This document shows positions 9,253 to 17,987 of a DNA stretch of 64,000 nt, piece after piece (position 1 is the first letter of the stretch; each line of letters begins with the position of its first letter). The position numbers and the translations under genes are program-made. The notes beneath the pieces are model-generated. The model saw only the letters and a list, made by a program, of their open reading frames with translations, ran no database searches and was not told the DNA's origin. The DNA is taken from NCBI RefSeq assembly GCF_001905345.1, contig NZ_LFBV01000014.1, forward strand, positions 23,714-87,713. Direction: 5' to 3'. The stretch is from Streptomyces uncialis. Its GTDB lineage: Bacteria > Actinomycetota > Actinomycetes > Streptomycetales > Streptomycetaceae.

Positions 9253-9906
9253 ATGAGCGGTACGACGACCATCCGGCTGACGCTGATCGCCCCGGCCGGC
9301 GGCCGGGATCTGCGGGAGGCGCGGTTCTCCGGCGACGGCCCCGTGGACCCCGCGGCGCTGGCCCGTGCGGCGGGGGCGGGCGCGGCCCTGCGCGGCACGT
9401 TCCCGCGCGGGACGGCCCGCTGGGTGGTGTCCCCGTCCCACCGCTGCCGCGCGACCGCCGACGCCCTCCGGGGACCCGCCCCGGACGCCGCTCCGGCGCC
9501 CGGCCCCACGCCCGGGGAGGTGTCCGAGGAGGTGCCCGCGCTGGCCGGGCCGGACATGGGCCGCTGGCGGGGCCGCACCCTCGCGGAGGTCTCCGCCGAG
9601 GACCCGAAGGCCCTGGTCAGCTGGCTGTCGGACCCGGCCGCCGCCCCGCACGGCGGCGAGTCCCTGCTGAGCCTGCGCACCCGCGTGGGCGCCTGGCTGG
9701 ACACCACCCGGGACACGGAACGCGGCTCCGGTACCGGCCGGTTGGTCGCCGTCGTCGAACCGGACGTCGTCCGCGCGGCCGTCGCCCACGCCCTGGACCT
9801 GCCCGCCCCCGCGTTCCGGCGCCTCGACGTGGAACCCCTCGGCGCCGTGGAACTCACCGGCCGGTCGGGCCGCTGGAACCTCCGCGTCGCCCGCGCCCTG
9901 GACTGA
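9253..9906 (+). CDS. Histidine-phosphatase-superfamily protein lacking the RHG motif
   Basis: 217 residues from ATG 9253; the frame is open further left but lacks coding character there. The overall pattern is phosphoglycerate-mutase-like (WVVSPSHRCRATADAL, then DMGRWRGRTLAEV, then GGESLLSLRTRVGAWL). But the N-terminal catalytic R-H-G is replaced by LIAPAGG, and the second catalytic His lies in a region reading VVEPDVVRAAV instead of a VxHG-type motif. It is therefore either inactive or a specialised relative. It is divergent from riboswitch-controlled cbtBA; known CobC-type members act in B12 synthesis, so a link to cobalt/B12 is plausible but unproven. Confidence 0.7.
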   Translation: MSGTTTIRLTLIAPAGGRDLREARFSGDGPVDPAALARAAGAGAALRGTFPRGTARWVVSPSHRCRATADALRGPAPDAAPAPGPTPGEVSEEVPALAGPDMGRWRGRTLAEVSAEDPKALVSWLSDPAAAPHGGESLLSLRTRVGAWLDTTRDTERGSGTGRLVAVVEPDVVRAAVAHALDLPAPAFRRLDVEPLGAVELTGRSGRWNLRVARALD

Positions 9907-10065
9907 ACGCCCCGGCCCGCGCGACACATGAGCACGGCGGAACCCCCAGGAACGACGGACGACGGAACCACCGAAGGACCGGCGGACGAACGGGCGGGGG
10001 TGGCCGGGGGAGGCACGACGGCCCACCGCGGCCCACCCCCGGCCACCCCCGCGGACGTACCCGGC

Positions 10066-11412
10066 CTACACCCCCACGTCCCGTCCGCACATGTCCTCCA
10101 GTGACTCACGGCGTACGAGCAGCCGGGCGCGCCCGTCCCGTACGGCGACCACGGGCGGCCGGCCGACGAGGTTGTAGCCGGACGCCATCGACAGCTGGTA
10201 CGCCCCGGCGACCGGCACCGCGAGCAGATCGCCGGGGCGGACGTCACCGGGCAGCGCCGTCTCGGCGGCGAGGATGTCCCCGGCCTCGCAGTGCCGTCCC
10301 ACGACCGTCACGTTCGCGGGTTCGGCGCGCGAGGCCCGCCCGATGAGCCGGGGCGCGTACCGGACGCCGTACAGCGCGGGTCTCGGGTTGTCGCTCATGC
10401 CCCCGTCCACGGCGACGAACAGCCGCTTGCCGGTGCGCTTCACGGCGAGCACCCGGTACAGGGCGACCCCGGCCGGACCGGCGACGGCCCGCCCCGGCTC
10501 CACGATCAGCCGGGGCACCCCGATCCCCGCGGCGGCGCATCCGGAGGCCAGTTCGGCGCGGACCTTGCGGGCGAGGGAGGTCACGTCGAGGGCGTCCTCA
10601 CCGGCCCGGTAGGCGATCCCGTGGCCGCCCCCGAGGTCGAGTTCCGGCAGCACGAGCCCGTGCCGCCGCCGCAGCGCGGCCATCAGCCCGACGACCCTGC
10701 GCACGGCCGCGAGATACGGCTTCACCGTGGTGATCTGCGACCCGAGATGGACGTGCAGCCCGGTCAGCCGCAACTGGGGCTGGTCGAGTATCCGCGCGAT
10801 GGTGTGCTGGGCGGACCCGTCGGTGAGCGACAGCCCGAACTTCTGGTCCTCGCCGCCGGTACGGATCTTCTCGTGCCCTCCGGCGACGATCCCGGGCACG
10901 ACCCGGACCATGACCCGCTGCGTACCGCCGGGGCCGACCGCGGCGGCGAGCCTCGCGACCTCAGAGGCGCTGTCGATGACGATGCGTCCGACCCCGAGGC
11001 GCAGCGCGGTCGCGAGGTCGTGCGGGCTCTTGGCGTTGCCGTGCAGGACGATCCGGTCGGCGGGGAACCCGCTGGTCACGGCGAGTTCGAGCTCTCCGGC
11101 GGAGCACACGTCGAGCCCGAGTCCCTCCTCGCGGACCCAGTTGACCATGGCCCGGCACAGGAACGCCTTGGCGGCGTAGACGACTTCGGCCTCGGCCTCC
11201 GGGAACGCGGCCTTGTAGCGGCGGCAGCGCTCGCGCACCTCGCCCTCGTCCAGGACGTACGCGGGGGTGCCGTACCGCTGGGCGAGCCCGGCCAGCGACA
11301 CCCCGCCGACGGCGAGGTCGCCGTGGGCGAGGAGCCCGGCCGACGCGGGCCAGACGGAGAGGTCCTCGGGCCGGCGGACGGGCGCGGCGGGGGCGGTGTC
11401 GAGTGCGGTCAT
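10066..11412 (-). CDS. lysA: Diaminopimelate decarboxylase
   Basis: 448 residues, normal length for LysA. A fold-type III PLP barrel carries the Schiff-base lysine in VVYAAKAF (K82), the HLGSQ motif, the glycine-rich phosphate site GGGHG and the C-terminal CEAGD active-site cysteine segment. It catalyses decarboxylation of meso-diaminopimelate to lysine in the cytoplasm. GGAGGTC before ATG 11412 overlaps the end of the upstream SAV_915-like gene, 4 bases away, so the two form an operon. Streptomyces often keep a second lysA elsewhere; I cannot tell from this window whether this is the housekeeping copy. Confidence 0.93.
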   Translation of the reverse strand: MTALDTAPAAPVRRPEDLSVWPASAGLLAHGDLAVGGVSLAGLAQRYGTPAYVLDEGEVRERCRRYKAAFPEAEAEVVYAAKAFLCRAMVNWVREEGLGLDVCSAGELELAVTSGFPADRIVLHGNAKSPHDLATALRLGVGRIVIDSASEVARLAAAVGPGGTQRVMVRVVPGIVAGGHEKIRTGGEDQKFGLSLTDGSAQHTIARILDQPQLRLTGLHVHLGSQITTVKPYLAAVRRVVGLMAALRRRHGLVLPELDLGGGHGIAYRAGEDALDVTSLARKVRAELASGCAAAGIGVPRLIVEPGRAVAGPAGVALYRVLAVKRTGKRLFVAVDGGMSDNPRPALYGVRYAPRLIGRASRAEPANVTVVGRHCEAGDILAAETALPGDVRPGDLLAVPVAGAYQLSMASGYNLVGRPPVVAVRDGRARLLVRRESLEDMCGRDVGV

Positions 11413-11416
11413 GGCG

Positions 11417-11767
11417 TCAGACCTCCACGAGTGCGGCGGCGCGGACGGGCGCGACCGGGATCACCGGTGTGACGACCGGGGCCACGAAGGCGGGGTCCAC
11501 GGTGATCCGGGCGACCCCGAGCGGTGCGGTCAGCGCGCGCAGCGCGGTCGCGGCGAGCCTGACCCAGGGCTGTCCGCCGCCGAGGGCGGCCACCAGCCGG
11601 TCGGCACTCGTGAACCCGACGGCCGTACGTTCGCCCAGCGGCGTACGGAACATCCGGGCCGAGCACCCGGCGGACCCCGGCCGGACCGGCACGTACAGCG
11701 TGCGCGGGGGTCCGGCCGGGGTCCGTTCGGCGGGTTCGGGGTCGTCGGTGAGGGGCGTGTCGGGCAT
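11417..11767 (-). CDS. SAV_915-family protein
   Basis: 116 residues. The central segment with RTPLGERTAVGFTSADRLVA and the later VRLAATALRALTAPLGV are the features I remember of the SAV_915 family, small Streptomyces proteins of unknown function. No signal peptide or membrane segment. Transcribed into lysA with a 4-base gap. The upstream 256 bases (11768-12023) show no gene; promoter elements are not obvious. Confidence 0.65.
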   Translation of the reverse strand: MPDTPLTDDPEPAERTPAGPPRTLYVPVRPGSAGCSARMFRTPLGERTAVGFTSADRLVAALGGGQPWVRLAATALRALTAPLGVARITVDPAFVAPVVTPVIPVAPVRAAALVEV

Positions 11768-12023
11768 ACGGTCCTCCGTCGGTTCCGGGCGGGTGCCCGG
11801 GGCGGTCCCGGGTGGGTGTCCGGGACCTGTCCGACGACGCTAGCCCCGCCCCCACCGCCCACGCCCCGCCCCCTGACGGGACGCTGACGCCCCGGGCCCG
11901 GACGTTGACACAGGCCATACGCGAGGCGCCCCGAACGGCTGCCGCGCGAACACGTGCGCCGGGCCACTGCGAACACGTATACGCAGGTCGGCCCAGGCCC
12001 ACCGAAAGCGGACCGCCAGCCGC

Positions 12024-12662
12024 TCACACCGTCCGGGTCAGCCGCCACACATTGTCCGCACGGGTGCCCGGCTTGCCCTCGGGGGACGGTGAGGGGCGTT
12101 CCACGGCCTCCAGGGTGTCCACGCGCCAGGTGTCCGGCAGGTCGAGGGCCGTGAGGACGCCCTGGAGGGTGGGGAAGTCGGCGTCGAACGGGTGCTCGTG
12201 CTTCTCCATCCAGGTCGGCCAGCCGCCGTGCATACCGATCAGCAGGGTGCCCCCGGGCGCGACCGCCCCGGCGGCCCGCTTGAGCACACCGTCCTGGTCC
12301 AGGGCCACGGGCGACTGGAGGAACTGGGCGCTGACCAGGTCGAAGCCTCCCTGCGGGAACGTCACCCCGAGTTCGTGCCGCTCGAACGCGACCCGGTCCG
12401 CGAAACCGGCCTCCGCGGCATGGGCCGCCGCCCGCTCCAGCGCGGTGGCGGAGATGTCGACGCCGGTCACCCGCCAGCCGCGCGCGGCCAGCCACAGGAC
12501 GTCACCGCCCTCACCGCAGCCCAGGTCCAGGGCGGTGCCCGGCGCCAGGCCGACGGCCTCCCGTACGAGCAGCGGGTTGGGGTTGCCGCTCCAGACGCGT
12601 GCGTCGGAACGGTAGCGGTCTTCCCAGAACTCCGCCGGGTCGGTGATCTGCGGGATCGACAT
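12024..12662 (-). CDS. Class I SAM-dependent methyltransferase
   Basis: 212 residues from ATG 12662, with GGAG 5-8 bases upstream. Rossmann methyltransferase motif I (ALDLGCGEGGD, about residues 41-51), the acidic ribose-binding end of strand 2 (VTGVDIS) and motif III/IV-like FDLVSAQFLQ are all present. The WEDRYRSDARVWSGNPNP opening is typical of thiopurine-methyltransferase-like/TehB-like bacterial members. The substrate cannot be told; soluble cytoplasmic enzyme. The 156-base gap to the next gene holds no feature I can name. Confidence 0.85.
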   Translation of the reverse strand: MSIPQITDPAEFWEDRYRSDARVWSGNPNPLLVREAVGLAPGTALDLGCGEGGDVLWLAARGWRVTGVDISATALERAAAHAAEAGFADRVAFERHELGVTFPQGGFDLVSAQFLQSPVALDQDGVLKRAAGAVAPGGTLLIGMHGGWPTWMEKHEHPFDADFPTLQGVLTALDLPDTWRVDTLEAVERPSPSPEGKPGTRADNVWRLTRTV

Positions 12663-12818
12663 CGAGGCTCCTCCGTGACGGCTGCGCGATGCCTGCGGCA
12701 CCTGCCCCCAAGCTCGCCGGACACCCCGGGAAACGTCAAACATTGTTGCCGGTCCGGCAATAACCGCGCCCCGGAGTCCCCACCGCACGGTTTCCCCTTC
12801 ACACCGGTGACCGGCCCC

Positions 12819-13220
12819 TTAAGCCCCCGCCGCCCCGCCACCGAAGCGCAGGAAACCGGCGGTACGCGGGGCGATCGCGAGCTCGCCGTCCCCGATCCCC
12901 GCCCGCACCCCCGCCAGCACGTCGTCGTCCGGCTCGCCGTACACCTCGAAGCGCTCCACCCGGCAGTGCTCCATCACCCCCTGGATGTACGGGTCCGCGA
13001 GCTTCCAGTGCGTGCGGACCGCGTCCGAGTCCCGGAAGAGCTGGAAGCTGTGGGCGGTCATCCGCCGCTCGTCGACGAAGACCTCGACCATGAGCTGGGG
13101 CCCGTGCCGCTCGGCGAACCCCACCGCCTGGGCGATGGCCTCCCGGAAGCCCTCCACATGTCCGTCGGTGATCCGCATGGTGTTGTGGAAGAGCAGGATG
13201 GCGTCGTCACTGGTGGTCAT
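12819..13220 (-). CDS. Small ferredoxin-like-fold (ABM-type) protein
   Basis: 133 residues from ATG 13220 with GAGG 8 bases upstream; an earlier GTG at 13241 lies inside the palindrome and is unlikely. The alternation of beta strands and helices, with AILLFHNTMRITDGHVEGF at the start and TAHSFQLFRDSDAVRTHW in the middle, resembles dimeric alpha/beta-barrel (antibiotic biosynthesis monooxygenase-like) proteins. No catalytic residue is identifiable, so function is open. Monocistronic, with its own promoter region upstream. Confidence 0.6.
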   Translation of the reverse strand: MTTSDDAILLFHNTMRITDGHVEGFREAIAQAVGFAERHGPQLMVEVFVDERRMTAHSFQLFRDSDAVRTHWKLADPYIQGVMEHCRVERFEVYGEPDDDVLAGVRAGIGDGELAIAPRTAGFLRFGGGAAGA

Positions 13221-13237
13221 GGACCGATCCTCGAACG

Positions 13238-13251
13238 TCAACCGCGGTTGA
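13238..13251. promoter_or_regulatory. Perfect 14-bp palindrome, candidate operator
   Basis: TCAACCGCGGTTGA lies 18 bases before the start of the 12819-13220 gene and overlaps a TTGACC that could be its -35 box. A very similar TTGACCTCAACC block precedes the MarR-family gene near 25270-25290, so the half-site occurs at two promoters in the window. The regulator is unknown. Confidence 0.4.
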
Positions 13252-13270
13252 GGTCAACCCCGGGGCGCCA

Positions 13271-13309
13271 TCCCGCCACCCCGCCGTCCCGCCACCCCGC
13301 CGTCCCGCC
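13271..13309. repeat. 16-bp tandem repeat, 2.4 copies
   Basis: The unit TCCCGCCACCCCGCCG occurs at 13271-13286 and 13287-13302, with a partial third copy. It lies in the 190-base gap between two minus-strand genes. Confidence 0.7.
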
Positions 13310-13442
13310 CGCCAACTTGTCAGCCCGCCCCGCGTACCGCACCCACCCCGCGTACCGGCACCCCGCCCCACCCACCCGCCACCGGTCCCCAGCCGCACAC
13401 CGCACTCCCCGTCAGCACCGCGTACCCCCACCACCGACCCCG

Positions 13443-14033
13443 TCAGCGCCGCGCGACCCCGCCCCCGACGCCGACGGCCGCGTGGGCGGCGGTCCCCGCG
13501 GCGGCCAGGACGAGGGCCGTCCACGTACCGACCGCCGTGCCGGACGGCAGCAGCATCCAGGTCAGCACCTGTGTCACCACGTCCGCCGAGGGCGGGACGA
13601 CCATGGAGAACGCCAGCCACACGCACGGCAGCGTCCACGCGTACTGCCTCCCCCAGCAGGCCGCCCCCACGGCGACGAGCCCCATCAGCCCCGCGCTGTT
13701 GCGCAGGACGAGGGCGGGGGAGGTCTGCTGCCCGTCCATCGTCTGCACCGCCAGCAGCACCGCGCCGATCAGCACACCGCCGAGCAGTACGTGCGCCACC
13801 CTGCGGGGCATCCAGCGGATCGCGGCCGTCCGCTCCAGCGCGGGGTCCTGCCCGCCGAGTCCGACCGAGACCGCCGCCGCCCCCGCGACGAGGACCAGCA
13901 CGGGCAGCCATCCGCTCCACGGCTTCCCGTCGCCGGTCCGGGCGAGCGCCCACACCGCCAGCGCGCTGATCAGCACCACGGCGAGCGAGGCGGGCGCGTG
14001 CCGCGAACGCGCGTACAGCGTCAGCCATCTCAC
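13443..14033 (-). CDS. Integral membrane protein of the ABC transporter operon
   Basis: 196 residues from GTG 14033, which overlaps the previous stop as GTGA; the open frame further left is a shadow. About six hydrophobic segments (for example SLAVVLISALAVWAL near the N-terminus, then LPVLVLVAGAAAVSVGL) and little soluble sequence. Translational coupling to the 463-residue membrane protein and the ATPase makes it the third transporter component, probably a second membrane subunit. The substrate is unknown. Confidence 0.75.
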   Translation of the reverse strand: MRWLTLYARSRHAPASLAVVLISALAVWALARTGDGKPWSGWLPVLVLVAGAAAVSVGLGGQDPALERTAAIRWMPRRVAHVLLGGVLIGAVLLAVQTMDGQQTSPALVLRNSAGLMGLVAVGAACWGRQYAWTLPCVWLAFSMVVPPSADVVTQVLTWMLLPSGTAVGTWTALVLAAAGTAAHAAVGVGGGVARR

Positions 14034-15421
14034 CGGAGCGCACCGCCGTTCAGCTCGGTGAGCGCGTCGCCCTTGCAGGAGAGCGCGGCGGTGTGCGCGG
14101 CGTCGATCCGCTCCCGCTGCTCCGCCCGCGGCAGCGCGCTGAAACGCTTCCACACCGGACCGGACGTCTCGGCCTGGCCCTTCGCGGAGATCATGGTCCC
14201 GCCGAGCGGCCGGGGCTGCTCCCCGAGGACCCACGCGGCGGCGATGCTCTGCGCGGCGGCGTCCTCCCACGTACCGCTCTCGGTGCGGCTGCGGGGGCTG
14301 CACAGCGGGACGATGCCCTGCCCGATCAGGAACCGGGTCAGCCGCTCGCCCCGGGCACCGGCCAGCGCCCCGTCGTCGAAGTCCACGAGCACGGAGTCAC
14401 GCGGGCGTTCCGGCGTGGCGCTGAGCGCCCGCAGGACGGTGGTCTCGCGGACACCGACGGGCGCCCGCTCCCCCAGCGCGCCGCTCAGCAGCCGCAGCGC
14501 CTCCTTGGCCGGGCCCGCCATACCGTCGAGCCGCGCCTGCCGCACCGTCGTCACGCACACCGGCCCGTCGCACACCTGCGCCGCCGCTTCCCGGTCGACG
14601 ACGTACGTGTCGCGCGGGCCGGCCGGGAACAGGAGCAGGGCGAAGACCCCGCCCACCACCAGAGGCGTGAGGGCCAGCAGCCGGGCCCTCGGGCCCGCGG
14701 CCGCCAGCAGCGCGACACCCGTCGCGGCCATGCCGAGCAGCCAGACCGTCTGCCCGAGATGCACGGGGGCGGAGAGCGTCAGCAGCGTCTCGTGCACCTC
14801 CGCCACCGTCGGTGCCAACAGCGCGACCGGGTTCGGCACGAGGGCGAGCGGCACCTCGGCGTCCGAGGACCGGTGGTGCCGCAGGAAGTTGGTGACCATC
14901 AGGGCGGCCACGGCCAGCGCGGGCGGGGTCAGGATCGACGGCATCGCACGCGCGGCCCCCATCCCGAACACGGCTCCCGCGCCCAGCCCGAGCGCCCCCA
15001 CCAGCGAGATGGGCAGCCAGCCGAGGTGGAAGTACGAGGCGTCACCCGCGAGCACCAGTACCGCGCCCACCAGGAGGAGCAGCGCGAAGGCCGAGACCAG
15101 CGTGAACGCCGTCGTGCCCGCCTGGGCGGCCGCCCGGTGCCATGCGGGACGCGGAGTGCCGGCCAGCAGTTCGGTCATCTTCGAGCGCCGGTCACGCAGC
15201 CCCTGGAGCGCCCCGAGCCCCACGGCGAGCGGCCACAGGAAGACCAGCATGTGCCGGGTCCACATGGCCATGGAGGTCCACTGGGCCGTCCACAGCGCGC
15301 TGCCCGTCGACCACGGTCCGGGTATGAGACACAGGAACGCGAGCGCGGCCGCCAGGACGACCGCCCCGGTCCACGGGGCGGCGGAGCGCCGCAGTTCGAT
15401 ACGTGCGATACGCGGATTCAC
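14030..15421 (-). CDS. ABC transporter permease-type membrane protein
   Basis: 463 residues from GTG 15421, GTGA-coupled to the ATPase gene before it. N-terminal half: a positively charged cytoplasmic start (MNPRIARIELRRSAAPW) and about six transmembrane helices, with a cytoplasmic loop (LQGLRDRRSKMTELLAGTPR) typical of ABC-2-like export permeases. Residues from about 290 to the end form a soluble, probably extracytoplasmic domain with several cysteines (AAQVCDGPVCVTTV). The split of an ABC-2-like permease with a long outer domain resembles Streptomyces exporters in sigma-factor operons. The cargo is unknown. Confidence 0.78.
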   Translation of the reverse strand: MNPRIARIELRRSAAPWTGAVVLAAALAFLCLIPGPWSTGSALWTAQWTSMAMWTRHMLVFLWPLAVGLGALQGLRDRRSKMTELLAGTPRPAWHRAAAQAGTTAFTLVSAFALLLLVGAVLVLAGDASYFHLGWLPISLVGALGLGAGAVFGMGAARAMPSILTPPALAVAALMVTNFLRHHRSSDAEVPLALVPNPVALLAPTVAEVHETLLTLSAPVHLGQTVWLLGMAATGVALLAAAGPRARLLALTPLVVGGVFALLLFPAGPRDTYVVDREAAAQVCDGPVCVTTVRQARLDGMAGPAKEALRLLSGALGERAPVGVRETTVLRALSATPERPRDSVLVDFDDGALAGARGERLTRFLIGQGIVPLCSPRSRTESGTWEDAAAQSIAAAWVLGEQPRPLGGTMISAKGQAETSGPVWKRFSALPRAEQRERIDAAHTAALSCKGDALTELNGGALR

Positions 15422-16224
15422 CAGGCACCCCTCGTCCCCACCGGTCCGGCCAGCAGCGCCGAGTAGCCGCGCTCCAGCGGACTGTCGCCCACATGGTCGG
15501 GGCCGCCCGCCTCGGCCAGTTCGCGCGGGGTGCCCTGGAAGACCAGCCGCCCCTCGGCGAACAGCACCACATCGGTGCAGGCGGCGGCCACGTCCTCCAC
15601 GAGATGCGTCGAGACGACCACACAGGTGTCCGTCCCCAGCTCCTGGAGCAGTTCACGGAAGCGCAGCCGCTGCGCCGGGTCCAGCCCGGCCGTCGGCTCG
15701 TCCAGCAGCAGGATCGACGGGTCGTTGACGATGGCCTGGGCGATCCCGGCCCGGCGCACCATCCCGCCCGACAGGGCCTTCATCCGCTCGTCGGCGCGGT
15801 CGGCCAGGCCGACCCGCTCCACGGCGCGCTGCACCGCCGCGGGGATGTCCGCCTTCGGCACCTCCTTCAGCCACGCCATGTACTCGACGAACTCCCTGAC
15901 GGTGAACCGCTTGTAGTAGCCGAACTCCTGCGGCAGGTACCCGATCCGGCGGCGCAGCGCGCGGTGCTCGCCCAGTCCGGCCACGGACTCCCCGAGCAGC
16001 TCCAGTTCGCCTCCGGCGGGCCGCAGCACGGTGGCCAGGGCCCGGATCAGGGTGGTCTTGCCCGCCCCGTTGGGACCGAGCAGCCCGTGCACGCCGGTGC
16101 CCAGGGTCAGATCGAGCCCGTCGACGGCCATCCGTTTCCGTCCGGCCCTCACTTTCAGCCCGTTCGCCCGGATCTCCCAGGCGTAGGCGGTGGGGGCGAT
16201 GTCGGCCCCGCTCACTGCACGCAT
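15418..16224 (-). CDS. ABC transporter ATP-binding protein
   Basis: 268 residues. Walker A GPNGAGKTT (residues 50-58), Q-loop LPQEFG, signature LSGGM, Walker B ILLLDEPTAGLD and the switch His in VVVSTHLVED are all intact. The LGYYKRFTVREFVEYMAWLK helical segment is typical of ABC-2 exporter ATPases. ATG 16224 follows GAAGGGGAAG at good spacing. First gene of a three-gene operon whose later genes overlap it by 4 bases each. It couples ATP hydrolysis to transport through the two membrane subunits. Confidence 0.92.
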   Translation of the reverse strand: MRAVSGADIAPTAYAWEIRANGLKVRAGRKRMAVDGLDLTLGTGVHGLLGPNGAGKTTLIRALATVLRPAGGELELLGESVAGLGEHRALRRRIGYLPQEFGYYKRFTVREFVEYMAWLKEVPKADIPAAVQRAVERVGLADRADERMKALSGGMVRRAGIAQAIVNDPSILLLDEPTAGLDPAQRLRFRELLQELGTDTCVVVSTHLVEDVAAACTDVVLFAEGRLVFQGTPRELAEAGGPDHVGDSPLERGYSALLAGPVGTRGAW

Positions 16225-16343
16225 GACGCGCTTCCCCTTCTCTCTGTCTGTCTATGTCTGTCACTGTGTGTCGCTGTGTGTCGCTTTTTGCCTCTTGGCC
16301 CGAAGGTTCTCGTCGGACGGGTACGCCGCACGCCGCAAGCACG

Positions 16344-16375
16344 CATGGGGGCATGGGGGCATGGGGGCATGGGGG
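16344..16375. repeat. Tandem CATGGGGG, four copies
   Basis: Four perfect head-to-tail copies of an 8-base unit, followed by CATGA. Such a tract can vary in copy number by slippage, and it lies about 120 bases upstream of the ABC operon start. Confidence 0.85.
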
Positions 16376-16388
16376 CATGAAACGGGCA

Positions 16389-16468
16389 CGCCGGAACCGG
16401 GCCGGGCGTCCGGCAGGCACGCCGGAACCGGACCTGGGGCGACGCGGTAACGGGTACGCCGGAACCGG
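16389..16468. repeat. Three dispersed copies of CGCCGGAACCGG
   Basis: Identical 12-mers start at 16389, 16420 and 16457 (intervals 31 and 37). They could be a multi-copy operator or residual duplication. Confidence 0.6.
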
Positions 16469-16593
16469 GAACAGGGCTCCGGCAGACCGCCGCACTCAGG
16501 AACGGGGCTCCGACGGCCGGGCGTTCAGCGGCAGGCCCCCAGCAATCAGGTCAACGGCCGGGGTTCAGCGGCCGGGGTCCGAACGGTCCGGCT

Positions 16594-17436
16594 TCAACGG
16601 TGGGCCCCCAGCACGGTGTACGCGCCCCTGCGGACGATCACCGCACCCGCGCCGAGCGCGAAGACCAGCCCCCACACCGGCAGGACCTCCGGCTCCAGCG
16701 CGACGGCCGTACGGCTGGTGGCCAGGGTCGGCGCCGCCACCACGACGGCCCACACCGCGACCACGGCGACGGCGGCCCGGGTCACCCCGATCACCCCGCC
16801 GAGCGCCAGGGTCGCCGCGGTGAAGGCCAGACAGGGCAGCAGCCATTGCGCGGCCATCACCCCCGTCGCCCATCCCCCCGCCAGCAGCGCGGGGATCACC
16901 ACGGCGAGCACGGCGGCCGTCCGCCGCAGCACCAGTTGCAGCCCCGCTCTCGGCGAGGACGCGGTCAGCTCGTACGCCGGGTCCAGGCCGCGTGACCATG
17001 AGGCCGCCACCCCGCACACGGGCAGGACGGGAGCGAGCAGCAGCATCAGGGACACCTGGCCGGGCCCGGGGCCCACCAGGTCCAGCAGCAGGGCGAGCAG
17101 CGTCACGGCCAGGACCATGGCGAGCCACGGCGTCATGACGGGCGTCGTCCACACCGACAGCCGCGCGCGGCGGCGGCGCGGTGGCGCCGGGACGGCGGCG
17201 GCCAGCTGGGGCCCGAGGTCGGACCAGACGGACGCGGTCAGCGCCGCGACGGCCGGTGCCCCGGCGTCGACGGCGTCCGACAGCCGGTCGCGGCAGCTCC
17301 GGCACCCTTCCAGATGGGCCTCCAGGGCCCACACCTCGTCCGGGACGAGGTCCGTGTCGCCGCGCGCGTACCCGGCGATGAGCCGCGCCGACGCGTGGGA
17401 CGGGGGTGAGGTGGGTGAGGTGTGTTCGGCGTTCAT
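16594..17436 (-). CDS. Membrane anti-sigma factor with zinc-finger (zf-HC2)
   Basis: 280 residues. The N-terminal cytoplasmic anti-sigma domain has H41-x3-C45-x2-C48 (HLEGCRSC), the zinc-binding ZAS motif. It is followed by about six transmembrane segments (first around residues 102-120). The start overlaps the stop of the sigma-factor gene as ATGA (17433-17436), the classic sigma/anti-sigma arrangement. It should hold the ECF sigma factor at the membrane until a signal releases it. The large polytopic C-terminal half is longer than in single-pass anti-sigmas and may sense the membrane or the nearby transporter. Confidence 0.85.
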   Translation of the reverse strand: MNAEHTSPTSPPSHASARLIAGYARGDTDLVPDEVWALEAHLEGCRSCRDRLSDAVDAGAPAVAALTASVWSDLGPQLAAAVPAPPRRRRARLSVWTTPVMTPWLAMVLAVTLLALLLDLVGPGPGQVSLMLLLAPVLPVCGVAASWSRGLDPAYELTASSPRAGLQLVLRRTAAVLAVVIPALLAGGWATGVMAAQWLLPCLAFTAATLALGGVIGVTRAAVAVVAVWAVVVAAPTLATSRTAVALEPEVLPVWGLVFALGAGAVIVRRGAYTVLGAHR

Positions 17437-17987
17437 GACAGCGCCTCCCGCATCGCGGTCCGGGCCCGGCGGGCGCGGGTCTTGACCGTTCCCTCGGGCA
17501 GTCCGAGCAGAACGGCGGTCTCGCGGACGGAGAGTCCGTCGAGCACCATGGCCTGAAGTACGTCCCTGAGCTCCGGCGCGAGACGCCGCAGCGCGTCCCC
17601 GACGTCACCGCCGACGGCTCCCCGCAGCGCCTCTTCCTCGGCGGCGGGCGCCACGGGGTGCGCGGCGGCGGCGGGCGGCGGCTGCGCGTGGTGGGCCCGG
17701 CGCCGGAACGCGTCCACGAGCCGGCGGGCCGCGATCGTCCACAGCCAGCCGACGGCGCTCCCCCCGGTCCGGCCCCCGGCGAAGGAACCCGCCGCCCGCC
17801 ACACCGCGAGATACGTCTCCTGCATCACCTCGGCGACGATCTGCTGATCGGCACAGCGCCGCCCCAGCCGTACCGCCAGCCAGGGCGACGTACGCCGGTA
17901 CAGCTCCTCGAAGGCGGCCCGGTCACCCCGCGCCACCCGCCGGAGCAGCCGCTCCTCGTCCAGTTCCTCCGGCGCTGCCGCCCTCAC
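17433..17987 (-). CDS. ECF-family RNA polymerase sigma factor
   Basis: 184 residues from GTG 17987 (an AGCAGG lies 10 bases upstream; GTG 17996 is the alternative). Region 2 is seen in AAFEELYRRTSPWLAVRLG...VMQETYLAVWR, and region 4 in LSVRETAVLLGLPEGTVKTR, a helix-turn-helix for the -35 element. No region 1 or 3, as expected of ECF factors. Translationally coupled to its anti-sigma gene. The ABC transporter next door is a plausible target of regulation, but no shared promoter motif was found. Confidence 0.9.
   Translation of the reverse strand: MRAAAPEELDEERLLRRVARGDRAAFEELYRRTSPWLAVRLGRRCADQQIVAEVMQETYLAVWRAAGSFAGGRTGGSAVGWLWTIAARRLVDAFRRRAHHAQPPPAAAAHPVAPAAEEEALRGAVGGDVGDALRRLAPELRDVLQAMVLDGLSVRETAVLLGLPEGTVKTRARRARTAMREALS

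Larger units (their letters stand above)
16225..16593. other. 369-base intergenic region rich in short repeats
   Basis: It separates the ABC operon (transcribed leftward from here) from the anti-sigma gene end. It carries a dinucleotide-like TGTCTGTC/GTGTGTCGC stretch at about 16240-16290, the CATGGGGG array and three copies of CGCCGGAACCGG. No gene is supported; the ABC operon promoter must lie here but no clear -10/-35 pair stands out. Confidence 0.6.

Noticed and set aside
12192..15728. A plus-strand open frame of over 1,100 codons
   Set aside because: It runs antisense through a methyltransferase and ABC transporter subunits with clear motifs; composition is typical of antisense high-GC shadows.
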